A stretch of DNA of 64,000 bases from Rhizobium sp. P32RR-XVIII (GTDB lineage: Bacteria > Pseudomonadota > Alphaproteobacteria > Rhizobiales > Rhizobiaceae). The position numbers and the translations under genes are program-made. The notes below the pieces were generated by a model that searched no databases, was not told where the DNA came from, and saw nothing but the letters and a program-made list of their open reading frames with translations. This document shows positions 47,487 to 57,013 of the stretch, one piece after another. Position 1 is the stretch's first letter, and each line of letters begins with the position of its first letter. The stretch is taken from NCBI RefSeq assembly GCF_012641395.1, contig NZ_JABAIH010000003.1, positions 558,001-622,000 of the forward strand, given 5' to 3'.

Positions 47487-49544
47487 TCAGGCGTAGCTGC
47501 GCTTGATCCCGAACTGGTCCATTTTCCGGTAAAGGGTCGGTCGCGATATTCCGAGCCGAAGTGCAACCTTGCTCAAATTACCATGCTCTGCTGCCAACGC
47601 CGCAATGATTGCATGGCGCTCTGCCTCGGCAAAACTGAGGACATAGTCTTCTGCCTCCATGGGGTCACTGCCAACCTGCCAATGTTCAGCCATCTCGGCA
47701 GGTAGGTCGTCGATGCAGACCAGGCGGTTGCGGGCAAAGAGATGCAGCCGCTCTACGAGATTTCGCAGTTCCCGTACATTGCCGGGCCAGCGATAGGTGA
47801 CGATCGCATCAAGCACCTCGTTGGTGAAACGGAGCGAGGACACGCCTCTTCGATTGGCCATGATGCGATTGAAGTGATCGAGCAGCAGCAGACAGTCATC
47901 ACCACGGTCCCTCAGCGGAGGGACCTCAATTGAAACGGCGCTGACGCGATAGAAAAGATCGCGGCGGAAACGACCGGCGGCTACCTCCTGTTTGAGATCG
48001 CGGTTCGTCGAGGCGACGAGCCTGACGTCGACAGATCGCGCACGGCCGTCCCCAAGGCGATGAACGACGCGCTCTTCTAACACGCGCAGCAGGAACGGCT
48101 GGATATCCAGCGGCATTTCACCGATTTCGTCGAGACTGAGGACGCCGCCATTTGCCAGTTCGAAGACACCGGCCTTACCGTCGCGCGAAGCCCCGGTGAA
48201 GGCGCCGGGCACGTGGCCGAACAATTCACTGCCGAAGAGTTCCTTTGTGACGGCGCCGCAATTGAGTGCGATGAAGGGACTGCCGGCGGATTTTCGGCTG
48301 CCGGCATGGATGAGACGCGCGAACAGTTCCTTGCCGACGCCAGTCTCCCCTTCGATCAGTAGCGACGTCACGTCCTCCGTTTCCGCAACCCGGCAGGCTA
48401 TATCGACGGCCATGCACAGGGCCTGGCTTTCACCGACGATCTGGCCGCATGCTTCCTTCAACAGATCGGACGCGCGACTGCCGATCGACACAGTTCGACC
48501 GCCGGTATTTTTCGGAAACACCAGAGCGGCGCCGCGAATATCACCGTCCAGTTCGAGCGGACAAACATCGCAATTGCGCATTGTTTCAGGAAGGCTTGTG
48601 GCGACGGTGTCCAAAAAGCCGGAGCCCGTCAGCTCCGGCGACCAACAGTTCGGGCCGCCCTGACGAACGGTTTCGCCGAGCCGCCGCCCTTCCGGCAACG
48701 GTACGTTGTTGTGGTAGATTGCCCGGCCTTGCCGATCGATGATCAGCAGACCATCGCTGGCGTGATAGTTGTTGGCGGAGGCGATGAAGGCCTCCAGCAG
48801 CCGCATTCGTTCAGCCGTCTGCGAGTCGGCGAGCGCTCTCTCTATCTCGCGTGCCGCGGCGGCAACGAGTGCGATGTTGTGGAGGCGGAAGATATCGGGG
48901 TGTCCCGAAAGATCGACAACGCCAATGATCTTGCCGTCGAAGGGATCCCGGATCGGCGCGCCAGCGCAGGTCCAGCTCTTGATGCCGGCGCAGAAGTGTT
49001 CGGCCGCGTGAACGAAGACCGGCTCGCCGGTCCAAAGAGCAGTCCCGATACCATTGGTGCCGACGACGTCTTCGGTCCACTTGCCCCCAACGCCGAGGTG
49101 GATGTTCATGCCGTCGAAGATGGTCCTCTTGTCGCCAATGACATTGATCAGGACACCATCACTGTCGGCCAGGGCGAGCATGGCGCCGGTTCCGTCCAGC
49201 ATTCGGCCGATCATCGAAAATGGACGCGTTGCGGCCTCCATCAGTTCGGAGCTGCCGCGTGTCAGCGCCTCAACGGCATCGCGATCGGTCTCGATGGGTG
49301 CCTCATTGCGTTGGGAATTGATGCCTCCCTCGGCGCAGCGATACCAGGAATCGTGAATTGTAGAGCGCACCGGCAGTGTATTGCGCTTGGTTTCATTTTT
49401 ACCCTCCAGGAGCCTTTCCCAAGCCTTGGTGACGCCGACTTCATCGTAATCGGAGCGCAGCAGAGCGCCGCTCGGCATGAGAGCGGAGATGTGGGGTACT
49501 CGTTCTGGGCCAATTTCGTTTATGCCATGTGAATTCCGCTTCAT
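47487..49544 (-). CDS. Sigma-54-dependent activator, AcoR-like
   Basis: A 685-residue enhancer-binding protein: GAF-type N-terminal sensor (about 80-230), AAA+ domain with Walker A GETGVGKE and Walker B GVLSLDEIGE, an intact GAFTGA loop at about 447-452, and a C-terminal Fis helix GNLSKVALRLGISRPTLYRK. A cysteine pair in NCDVCPLEL lies before the AAA+ domain. It converges on katG. With the other activator it brackets the monooxygenase island, so one may serve the monooxygenase promoter. A 160-residue gene is 75 bp upstream on the same strand. Confidence 0.93.
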   Translation of the reverse strand: MKRNSHGINEIGPERVPHISALMPSGALLRSDYDEVGVTKAWERLLEGKNETKRNTLPVRSTIHDSWYRCAEGGINSQRNEAPIETDRDAVEALTRGSSELMEAATRPFSMIGRMLDGTGAMLALADSDGVLINVIGDKRTIFDGMNIHLGVGGKWTEDVVGTNGIGTALWTGEPVFVHAAEHFCAGIKSWTCAGAPIRDPFDGKIIGVVDLSGHPDIFRLHNIALVAAAAREIERALADSQTAERMRLLEAFIASANNYHASDGLLIIDRQGRAIYHNNVPLPEGRRLGETVRQGGPNCWSPELTGSGFLDTVATSLPETMRNCDVCPLELDGDIRGAALVFPKNTGGRTVSIGSRASDLLKEACGQIVGESQALCMAVDIACRVAETEDVTSLLIEGETGVGKELFARLIHAGSRKSAGSPFIALNCGAVTKELFGSELFGHVPGAFTGASRDGKAGVFELANGGVLSLDEIGEMPLDIQPFLLRVLEERVVHRLGDGRARSVDVRLVASTNRDLKQEVAAGRFRRDLFYRVSAVSIEVPPLRDRGDDCLLLLDHFNRIMANRRGVSSLRFTNEVLDAIVTYRWPGNVRELRNLVERLHLFARNRLVCIDDLPAEMAEHWQVGSDPMEAEDYVLSFAEAERHAIIAALAAEHGNLSKVALRLGISRPTLYRKMDQFGIKRSYA

Positions 49545-49619
49545 GGAGCTCTCACAGATTGAGCATCGAGAAAAATTCGGCGCTCACCAGCGGTCGCGGC
49601 CTTGCCGAAAATGGGGAGA

Positions 49620-50102
49620 TCAGGTTTCCGGGACCATGTCGATACGGCGGCCGATATCGGCCGTAAGTTCTTCCACGTCATAAGATGTCCCAATGATTAC
49701 GCCGTCCATGTCGACAAGTGCCTCGGTGGTCGCATCGTCAAGCGGCGCGATATAGCCATTACCTTTAACGGCCAGGGTAAAAATCTTGCCGCTGGAGGTC
49801 TCGCGAATGTCGCCGAAATGCTGAAGTTGCCGGCCCGAATTTACATCGACGGCAATCACGCGGCCATTGGGCGTCGCCCTGATCCGTGGCTCAGGTACGG
49901 ATTCAACGACCGGGGTATTGCCGATGTTGATGATGAGCCCATCCGGCTGCGGGAGTTCGCGCGGCTTTTGGGATAGGGAATAACGGCCATTGCTCAGATG
50001 GTCGGCAAGCTTGGTGATCACGCCACGATTTTGTTCGATGAAGCGCCTAATCTGGACGTCCTCGCGCCGAGGCCCATCCCGCTTCGAAAATATCTCGACC
50101 AT
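49620..50102 (-). CDS. Uncharacterised 160-residue protein
   Basis: No family recognised. It begins MVEIFSKRDGPRREDVQIRR with a helical N-terminus, and the second half is beta-rich (RIRATPNGRVIAVDVNSGRQ, GKIFTLAVKGNGYIAP). No signal peptide or membrane helix. GGGAGGATTC precedes the ATG at 50102. It is upstream of the sigma-54 activator on the same strand and may share its transcript. Upstream DNA is disrupted by an IS6 remnant, so its native promoter could have been altered. Confidence 0.7.
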   Translation of the reverse strand: MVEIFSKRDGPRREDVQIRRFIEQNRGVITKLADHLSNGRYSLSQKPRELPQPDGLIINIGNTPVVESVPEPRIRATPNGRVIAVDVNSGRQLQHFGDIRETSSGKIFTLAVKGNGYIAPLDDATTEALVDMDGVIIGTSYDVEELTADIGRRIDMVPET

Positions 50103-50269
50103 GAATCCTCCCAGATCATGATTGCATTTTCTAATGCGTTGTTGTCGCAAAAGCGTAGCACATTTCCTCCAATGCACCAGCGTAAAGCCTTATCACCGGT
50201 GAGCACGAAATGGTGGTACAGGAGGGCGGCATGCGGAGATATCGGTCGATTGGGCTCGAGATAATTCGT

Positions 50270-50545
50270 CTTGACCACTTCGTCCAGATGCCAGACATCG
50301 CTTGGGCCTGGCGGTTTTCGACGCAAACGGCCGGCATAGTCTGGGCCGAACTTCCTGGCCCGACAACGGATCATCTCATAGGAAACGACGATACCGTGCT
50401 CCAACAGCATCTCTTCTACCAGACGCAGGCTCAGCGGAAATCGGAAGTAGAGCCAGACCGCATGGGCGATCACAGACGGTGGGAAACGATGACGCTTGTA
50501 ACTGACGGGGGGACTGGATCATGGCCACCGACTAGCAGCCAACAA
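50270..50545 (-). mobile_element. IS6-family transposase remnant
   Basis: On the minus strand, FPPSVIAHAVWLYFRFPLSL, RLVEEMLLEHGIVVSYEMIR and RKPPGPSDVWHLDEVV match the N-terminal half of IS6-family transposases up to the first catalytic aspartate (HLDEV). Homology stops at about 50270, and the frame then continues in unrelated sequence to about 50018. No inverted repeat ends were seen. It lies in a 489-bp gap that otherwise shows no gene and marks the right edge of the monooxygenase island. Confidence 0.82.
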
Positions 50546-50591
50546 CGTCGACTCCGGTTAACCTGACATCACCCCCGCCGTTTCTGTTTTC

Positions 50592-51494
50592 TCAATCTCG
50601 AGGTCGCTCCGGAATGAAAAGGGCTCGGTCCATATGAACCCAGCGCTCTATCTCCTGCCAGACTGTCCTCACACGCGGGGATTCCGCAAGGTCGCTATGC
50701 ACCACCATCCAATATGTGCGCTCCAGCCGGACAAGGTCTGGCAAAATGATTTCGAGCGACGGATCGATATCGGCCATGTAGCAAGGCAAAATTCCCATAA
50801 CGGCCCCGCTTCTCACAGCCTCGAGTTGCGCGGTTACCTCCGTCGTTCGAAGATCCGGCGTGATGACAACATCGCCGAAGGTCATCATGTCGAGTTCGGT
50901 CGTATACAGTAACTCGTTGATGTAGCCGCACCAACGGTGGTCCCGAAGGTCCTCAATGACCAACGGGCGCTTTCTCGAGTTGAAATAGTCGCACTGAGCG
51001 TAGGCCGCAAGCACGTATGATGAAAGCTTTTTAAACCGAACGTCGCCCGTTTCTGGTCGATCCATGACGATGGCGATGTCGACATCACGCATTCCGAGTG
51101 AAAACGTTCTCGGCAGTGCGACGAGTTCAATTTCCAGTCCGGGAAACATCTCCCCGAGCAGGGGAAGGCGGGCTGCCAGATAATGTGCGCCAAAGCCGAC
51201 CGATGTACCGATGCGGACTCGTCCTGATATTTCCCGATTGCTCTCTCTGAGGCTCATGACATCGCGAATTATGATCGACTCCAGCCTCTCCGCCGCGGCG
51301 AGGAGTTTTGAGCCCTCACTCGTCAAGCTCAAGCGTCGGCCAGCCCGCTCGAAAAGCGAAACGCCCATCTTTTCTTCCAAGCGCACGATGCGCCGGCTGA
51401 TCGTCGATTGTTCGAGACCAAGTGTCCGCGTCGCTCCGGCCATCTGTCCCGCCCTTGCAACCCCCAAAAAGACCCGTATATCGCCCCATTCCAT
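50592..51494 (-). CDS. LysR-family transcriptional regulator
   Basis: A 300-residue LysR protein. The helix-turn-helix lies at GQMAGATRTLGLEQSTISRRI (residues 16-36, in part) and the effector domain contains RVRIGTSVGFGAHYLAARLP. It is divergent from the SDR gene at 51942 with 447 bp between, and beside the IS6 remnant. Its target is most likely the SDR gene and itself, but no palindrome is convincing. Confidence 0.87.
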   Translation of the reverse strand: MEWGDIRVFLGVARAGQMAGATRTLGLEQSTISRRIVRLEEKMGVSLFERAGRRLSLTSEGSKLLAAAERLESIIIRDVMSLRESNREISGRVRIGTSVGFGAHYLAARLPLLGEMFPGLEIELVALPRTFSLGMRDVDIAIVMDRPETGDVRFKKLSSYVLAAYAQCDYFNSRKRPLVIEDLRDHRWCGYINELLYTTELDMMTFGDVVITPDLRTTEVTAQLEAVRSGAVMGILPCYMADIDPSLEIILPDLVRLERTYWMVVHSDLAESPRVRTVWQEIERWVHMDRALFIPERPRD

Positions 51495-51941
51495 GCCTGC
51501 GCGGCTCCATTGTTAATCTGCATTTCGCAACTCCCAATTTTTCTGTCTCCCGCATTGTTCCTAGCGGTTGGGGATTGCATCGCATCCTCGAAGAACCGGC
51601 CGGAGGGGTCCACCCCAAGGTTCGATCATCGTCTGACAGGTTACCATGTCGCTGTGCAATCATACGATGCAAGATACGTGGCTTATGTCAGAGCAATTCG
51701 TCGCACATGCTGCATGGAAATTGCTCCCCGAACGGAGATGAAGACGATAAATCCTGGGAGGACTGATCGTCCGTGAATCACCACCGAGACTGTGAATTTT
51801 GCAAAAGCCAATCCCGATCTTTCGGATTGAAGCTTCGTTCAATGCCAGTCATGTCTCGCGGCGGGAGATTTCATTGGGGATGAGCTTGGCAGGAAGAGGT
51901 CAGCGATCCTCATAGATAGCACAGCGCCAAAAGGAGGCGTT
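51495..51941. other. Intergenic region, 447 bp, between LysR and SDR genes
   Basis: Long divergent promoter region. Open frames here overlap the LysR gene antisense or lack coding character. No clear operator or IS fragment was recognised. Confidence 0.4.
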
Positions 51942-52682
51942 ATGAACAACGGTATCAACGATAAAGTCGTGCTCATTACTGGTGGTAGCTCCGGCATCGG
52001 TGCCGAGACGGCGCGTCATCTGGCCTCCAAAGGGGCTAAAGTCGCTGTAGGGGCGCGCCGGAAGGACAAACTCGACGCGGTCGTGCAGACGATCACCGAG
52101 GCTGGCGGAACCGCAAGGGCATATGTGCTGGATGTTGTGAACAAGGATCAGGCGAAGTCCGTCGTCAACGCTGTACTAGCGGATTTTGGCAGGCTTGACG
52201 TTCTGGTCAACAATGCGGGCATCATGCCGATACGCCCCATGTCGGAGGTTAACACCGAAGAATGGGACGCCATGATCGACGTCAATATCAAGGGGACCCT
52301 CTACGGCATTGCTGCGGCGCTTCCAATTTTTCTGAAGCAGGAGAGCGGTCATATCATCAATCTGACTTCGATTGCCGGCATCAAGGTCTTTGCACCTGGC
52401 GGGACGGTCTATTCCGGTACCAAATTCGCCGTGCGAGCCATTTCCGAGGGATTGCGGCAAGAAGTTGGTACCAAGTTGCGCGTAACGACCGTTGCGCCTG
52501 GAGCGGTGGACAGTGAGCTCAAATTCACGACAACCGGAACGGCTGAATCAGCGGTGCATGATTTTTACAAGATTGCCATGCCGGCAAGTTCAATTGCCCG
52601 AGCAATCGCATACGCCATCGAGCAACCAACTGACGTCGATGTCAACGAAATCGTGGTCCGTCCTATCGTGCAGGACTTCTGA
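51942..52682 (+). CDS. SDR-family oxidoreductase
   Basis: A 246-residue classical short-chain dehydrogenase. Cofactor motif TGGSSGIG is at 14-21, NNAG follows near 90, and the catalytic serine, tyrosine and lysine fit LTSIAG and YSGTKFA. The sequence resembles YdfG/clavulanate-dehydrogenase-type SDRs that act on small hydroxy or keto compounds. GGAGG precedes the ATG. It is divergent from a LysR gene; no other enzyme gene is adjacent. Confidence 0.92.
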   Translation: MNNGINDKVVLITGGSSGIGAETARHLASKGAKVAVGARRKDKLDAVVQTITEAGGTARAYVLDVVNKDQAKSVVNAVLADFGRLDVLVNNAGIMPIRPMSEVNTEEWDAMIDVNIKGTLYGIAAALPIFLKQESGHIINLTSIAGIKVFAPGGTVYSGTKFAVRAISEGLRQEVGTKLRVTTVAPGAVDSELKFTTTGTAESAVHDFYKIAMPASSIARAIAYAIEQPTDVDVNEIVVRPIVQDF

Positions 52683-52860
52683 CGCCTTAGGAGACATTTG
52701 TGGGGACCGGTCTAAGGATCGGTCTCCCGAATTGCCGGTCAACCTGCCGAGGCAGGCTCAGAGCTTTCTTGACGGGCCATTCCTATCGCCTTCCTTCAAG
52801 ATCGCTGGCTCCAAAATTAGTGGTCTGGCTAGCGTACCGCGCATCGCCACAGCGGATTGC

Positions 52861-54090
52861 CTATCCTGCTTTGGTTTTGTGTGCCGAAAGAGCAGCAAAG
52901 CTCGCGAAATGTGCGATTGCGAGAACAGTGAGGGCGCCGATTGCAATCGCATAGCCGTCAGTCAGGTCATAGAGCAAACTGGCAATCAAAGGACCGCCTG
53001 CCATGCCCATGCCTGACGCCAAGCGGCAGAGGCTGAGGACACCGGCCAATGCCGTGAGACTTACGATCAGCCGGGCTCCATTCGCAAGCAGAACCTGCTG
53101 GCCGCCAAAGGCGACGCCGAGGACCAGAGGGTAGATGAAGAGCATCGCACTGCTGCCGGAATTCACGACGACCGTCAGTGTCAGGAAAGTGATAACTGCA
53201 GCCGAAGCTGCAATGAGCATGGTCCTTGCCGGCCCCCAGAAGTCGCAGACCCAACCTGATATCAGGCGCCAGGCGAAAACGACGAGACCGGCGATCGCAG
53301 CCAGCCAGACCGCATTGTCTTCACCGATGTTCTGCTCATCGAAAAGCGCGATCTGCTGCGTCAGGAGGCCATGATAGACCGCAGAACCGCAGAAATAGCT
53401 GATGATGAGGGCAGCGAAGATGAACAACGGCAGCCCACCTGTCCCTTTCGCGGACTGAGATCGCCGGACCTTCTTGATACGATCCATCAGCAGCAGATGG
53501 ATTGGAAAGCCGATAAGCGCGATCGCCACTCCAATCGAAAAATATGCGCTGCGCCAGCCAAGATGTACAATCAGCAAGTGGATGACCGGGATGCCGAGAA
53601 ATGCGGCAAGGCCCGAGCCGGCGTCAGCTATAGCCATCGCAGTCGCCGGACGTTCGCGAAAACGGCCCGCAAGGACCGTAAAGACTGCATAGGAACTTGT
53701 GCAATGCGTGCCAAGCCCCGCAAGTAGTCCAAAGGCGAGCCAATATTGGGTGATGCTACTGACGGCAGCTGTCAGCATAAACGCGAAGGCGAGCAACAGC
53801 GAGGCGCCCGCCAGGAGCCTGCGGCTGTCATAGCGGCCGAGGAGATAACCGAAGAAAGGCGCGGTAACCGCGTTGATAAGGGCGAAGGCACCATAAGCGC
53901 CGGAAATCGACGACCGCGACCAGTGGAACTCTGCTTCAAGTGCTACGAGAAACAGCCCGAACGAGTTCCAAACAAGGCCCGAGACCATCATCAGCAGGAA
54001 TGCGGCGGCAAGCCTGACGCGCTTTGCCGTCCGCACCTGGCGTTGCCGCGTCGTATCCGCAGCACGGATCATGATTGCGGCAGTCGTCAT
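52861..54090 (-). CDS. MFS transporter
   Basis: A 409-residue twelve-helix carrier of the oxalate/monocarboxylate-like MFS group, with FHWSRSSISGAYGAFALINA in the first helices and GRYDSRRLLAGAS as the helix 2-3 loop. It is the last gene of a minus-strand operon and starts 2 bp after the enolase-superfamily gene. It may be a second route of uptake or an exporter for the compound handled by the operon. The start at 54090 is chosen over 54126, which would overlap the previous gene. Confidence 0.88.
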   Translation of the reverse strand: MTTAAIMIRAADTTRQRQVRTAKRVRLAAAFLLMMVSGLVWNSFGLFLVALEAEFHWSRSSISGAYGAFALINAVTAPFFGYLLGRYDSRRLLAGASLLLAFAFMLTAAVSSITQYWLAFGLLAGLGTHCTSSYAVFTVLAGRFRERPATAMAIADAGSGLAAFLGIPVIHLLIVHLGWRSAYFSIGVAIALIGFPIHLLLMDRIKKVRRSQSAKGTGGLPLFIFAALIISYFCGSAVYHGLLTQQIALFDEQNIGEDNAVWLAAIAGLVVFAWRLISGWVCDFWGPARTMLIAASAAVITFLTLTVVVNSGSSAMLFIYPLVLGVAFGGQQVLLANGARLIVSLTALAGVLSLCRLASGMGMAGGPLIASLLYDLTDGYAIAIGALTVLAIAHFASFAALSAHKTKAG

Positions 54091-54092
54091 TG

Positions 54093-55199
54093 TCAGTTCA
54101 CGCGATAGCGCTTGACCATGTCCCAATCGAGCTCGATTCCGAAACCGGGACCTTGCGGAACCTGAATGATGCCGTTGCGGGGATTGGGCCTGTTGGCGAT
54201 CAGCCCGGCCCAGATCGGGTCGCGCGCGGGCTCAAAGCATTCGACGCAAACCCCGTTCGGGATCGCGGCGATCATATGCATGGCAATCTGCGACTCCTCA
54301 TGATGGCCGACGCGCAGGTTATAGAGCGCGCACATTGCCGCCGCGCGACGCCATTCCGTAATGCCACCGGCTTCTGACGCATCAAAATTGACGATATCGA
54401 CCGCACCCTCGGCGATCAGGCGGCGGACGCCTGCGGCGCTGACCTCGCTCTGGCCGGCGTCGATCGGGATGATCGTTGAGCGCCTTACCTGCGCCATCAT
54501 GCGAGCATCGTCGTACCAGTGGCAAGGCTCTTCGAACCACGCGATGTTGTACTTCTCGATCAACCTTGCAAAGGTCACGGCTTCGGAAACCGACCAGCCA
54601 CGGTTAGCATCGACAGCAATCCAAAAATCGTCGCCGCCGCCCTTGCGGGCTGCCTCGACGCGCTTGGCGTCCTCTTCCGGCGAGAGACCGCCAACCTTGA
54701 CCTTGCAGCCGGCGAGACCCGCTTCGCGCAGCCGCTCCATTTCCTTGCCGAGATCGGACAACGTCTTGCCTTCCTCGTAGTAGCCGCCGATGCAGATGAT
54801 CGGGATTTCCTGGCGATAGCCGCCGAGAAGGCGGCAGACATTGACGCCGGTGGCCTTGCCGATCAAATCCCAGATGGCGCTGTCCATGCAGGCGATCGCT
54901 TCCATCACCAGCTTCCGGTCGCGGTTCCACTCTGCCGCCTTGAACATCTTCTTCCAGAGGCGTTCGACGGCGAAGACCTCTTCACCGATCAGCATCGGCA
55001 CCAGTTCCTTTTCGATGATCTCGACGACGTCGCGCATGTGATCGCGATTGTCACCGTTGTAGATTTCGCTGATTAGTCCTGTATCAGTCTCCATGCGCGT
55101 GATGATCGTGCAGCGCTTGGTGACGTTGTAGCGGCTGCCGCCGAAATTGCGGGCAAGTGGGATCTCGACGGCGATGACCGTCACGTTCTTGATCTTCAT
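54093..55199 (-). CDS. Enolase-superfamily enzyme (mandelate racemase/muconate lactonizing type)
   Basis: A 368-residue enzyme with the N-terminal cap and a beta/alpha barrel. Catalytic features are KVKVGG (the K-x-K pair), AVDANRGWS (first metal aspartate), WFEEPC (glutamate) and IDAGQSE (third ligand), with a histidine in GHHEES. These place it in the mandelate racemase subgroup, which abstracts the alpha proton of a carboxylate. The actual acid is not clear. It is in an operon with an ABC importer and an argininosuccinate-lyase-like enzyme. Confidence 0.9.
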   Translation of the reverse strand: MKIKNVTVIAVEIPLARNFGGSRYNVTKRCTIITRMETDTGLISEIYNGDNRDHMRDVVEIIEKELVPMLIGEEVFAVERLWKKMFKAAEWNRDRKLVMEAIACMDSAIWDLIGKATGVNVCRLLGGYRQEIPIICIGGYYEEGKTLSDLGKEMERLREAGLAGCKVKVGGLSPEEDAKRVEAARKGGGDDFWIAVDANRGWSVSEAVTFARLIEKYNIAWFEEPCHWYDDARMMAQVRRSTIIPIDAGQSEVSAAGVRRLIAEGAVDIVNFDASEAGGITEWRRAAAMCALYNLRVGHHEESQIAMHMIAAIPNGVCVECFEPARDPIWAGLIANRPNPRNGIIQVPQGPGFGIELDWDMVKRYRVN

Positions 55200-55226
55200 T
55201 TTTTCCTCCGGATTAGACGATGAAAG

Positions 55227-56120
55227 CTATTCGCCCTTGCTGCCGCCTTCCGACAGACCGACGACGAGTTTTCTTTGGACGAGCAGGTAGAAAAGGATGA
55301 CGGGGATAGTCACCAGCACTGCCCCCGAAAGCAGCATGCCCCACGAATAAATGTTGTCCTGTCCGATCCAGGTTGCGAGGCCAAGCGGCAGCGTCTTGTT
55401 CGTCTCCGAGGAGATGAAGACCAGGGCGAAGAGAAACTCGTTCCAGGCGTGGTTAAAGCTGAAGACGCCGACCGATACGATGCCCGGAAGTGCGAGCGGC
55501 ACCGTGACCCGCATCATCGCTCCGAGCCTCGTGCAGCCGTCGATCATGGCGCTCTCTTCGAGGCTCACGGGAATGGCGTTGAAATAGGATCGCATGAACC
55601 AGAGCGCGAGCGGCAGCGTGAAGGCCGTATTGGCGACGATCAGCGAAATCAGCGTATCGGCCATGCCGAGCTTTACCACATAGATGTAAAGCGGCAGGAC
55701 GATCAGTACCTCGGGCAGCATGTAGCAGATCAGCGTCGCGCTCGAAAAAGCCCTGATGCCGAAGAAATTGAAACGGCTGAGGCTGTAGGCGCCGAGACCG
55801 CCGACAATCAGCGATAGGAATGTTGCCCCAAAGGCAACGATCAGGCTGTTTGCAAAATAGGTGAGGAAGTTGGTCTGCACGAAGAGGTCGCGATAATTCT
55901 GCAGCGTCCACTCATGCGGCAGAAAGGTCGGAGGCGTGGCGTAAAGTTCGCCGCCGGGTTTGAACGAGCAGATCAGCATCCAGAACAGCGGGAAGCCGAT
56001 CACGGTCACTGCAGTCAGCACCAGCAGATACAGCATGATCTTGCTGGTGAGATAATGAACGTCCATCATTTCGCGATTGCGCGGAGCGGACGTGTCGACG
56101 CTTTGAACGATGGCGGTCAC
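55227..56120 (-). CDS. ABC transporter permease (MalG/UgpE-like)
   Basis: A 297-residue inner-membrane permease with six helices. The cytoplasmic EAA-loop is recognised by SAMIDGCTRLGAMMRVTVPL and the following ALPGI. It forms the membrane channel with the next-upstream permease, powered by the ATPase encoded in the same operon. Its start overlaps the previous permease stop by 4 bp. Confidence 0.93.
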   Translation of the reverse strand: MTAIVQSVDTSAPRNREMMDVHYLTSKIMLYLLVLTAVTVIGFPLFWMLICSFKPGGELYATPPTFLPHEWTLQNYRDLFVQTNFLTYFANSLIVAFGATFLSLIVGGLGAYSLSRFNFFGIRAFSSATLICYMLPEVLIVLPLYIYVVKLGMADTLISLIVANTAFTLPLALWFMRSYFNAIPVSLEESAMIDGCTRLGAMMRVTVPLALPGIVSVGVFSFNHAWNEFLFALVFISSETNKTLPLGLATWIGQDNIYSWGMLLSGAVLVTIPVILFYLLVQRKLVVGLSEGGSKGE

Positions 56121-57013
56121 TGGCGTGCCTCCGCTCTCTTGATGAAGAAAAAGTAGATCGCAAGCAGGACGCAGAGGATGGCGAGCGTGATGATCGCGAT
56201 CGCGGCAGCACGACCGAACTCGAAATCCGAGAATGCCTTGAGATAGACGAGAACCGGCAGCGTCGTCGTTGCATCCAGTGGTCCGCCGCCCGTCATCAGG
56301 TAGATGATCTCGAACTTGTTGAAGGACCAGATGGTTCTGAGAAGCGTCGTCAGCAGGAAGACAGGCATCACGTAGGGCAGGGTAATGCGCCAGAATTGTT
56401 GGAAGCTCGAAGCCCCGTCGATCTTGGCGGCCTCATACTGCTCCTGCGGGATCGACTGGAGGATGCCGAGGATCGCGATGACCGCGAAGGGGAAGAACTT
56501 CCAGACCCCCACCATGATGACGGAGACCATTGCCAGCGATTGACTGTTCAGCCAGAGCAGCGGCTGGCTGATCAGGCCGATGCCGGTCAGGGTGGCGTTG
56601 ATGATGCCGACGATGTCGTGAAGCATGTAGCGCCACGTAAGCACGGCAACGACGGTCGGGACGAGGTAGGGTGCCAGAATGACGGCGCGGGCAGCGCCGC
56701 GGAACTGGAAGCTCTTGTTAAGCAGAAGCGCCAGTCCCAGCCCCAAGAGCATTTCGAGTGCTACGCTGCCGAAGACCCAGACGAAGGTGTTCCATAGTGC
56801 AGTTAGAAAAGTCGGTTCGGTCAGGGCCCAGGCAAAGTTTTCAAGCCCAACGAATGGCCCACTGGTGTCACCCATGCCAACATCCTGCATGGAGGTGAAG
56901 AAGACGGTGATCGTCGGGGCGCCGGCAAGCAGGAGCAGCAGGAAGGCGCTCGGTGCGAGCGTTGCGTAGGCGAGCAGCCGGTCACCGGCAAGGGCTGTCT
57001 TGGAGTCAGCCAT
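56117..57013 (-). CDS. ABC transporter permease (MalF/UgpA-like)
   Basis: A 298-residue permease with about six helices and the EAA-loop AAKIDGASSFQQFWRITLPY. It pairs with the MalG-like permease. The start at 57013 (MADSKTALAG) is taken because the longer frame runs far into the ATPase gene. It overlaps the ATPase stop by 8 bp and the next permease start by 4 bp, typical of a tightly coupled operon. Confidence 0.92.
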   Translation of the reverse strand: MADSKTALAGDRLLAYATLAPSAFLLLLLAGAPTITVFFTSMQDVGMGDTSGPFVGLENFAWALTEPTFLTALWNTFVWVFGSVALEMLLGLGLALLLNKSFQFRGAARAVILAPYLVPTVVAVLTWRYMLHDIVGIINATLTGIGLISQPLLWLNSQSLAMVSVIMVGVWKFFPFAVIAILGILQSIPQEQYEAAKIDGASSFQQFWRITLPYVMPVFLLTTLLRTIWSFNKFEIIYLMTGGGPLDATTTLPVLVYLKAFSDFEFGRAAAIAIITLAILCVLLAIYFFFIKRAEARQ

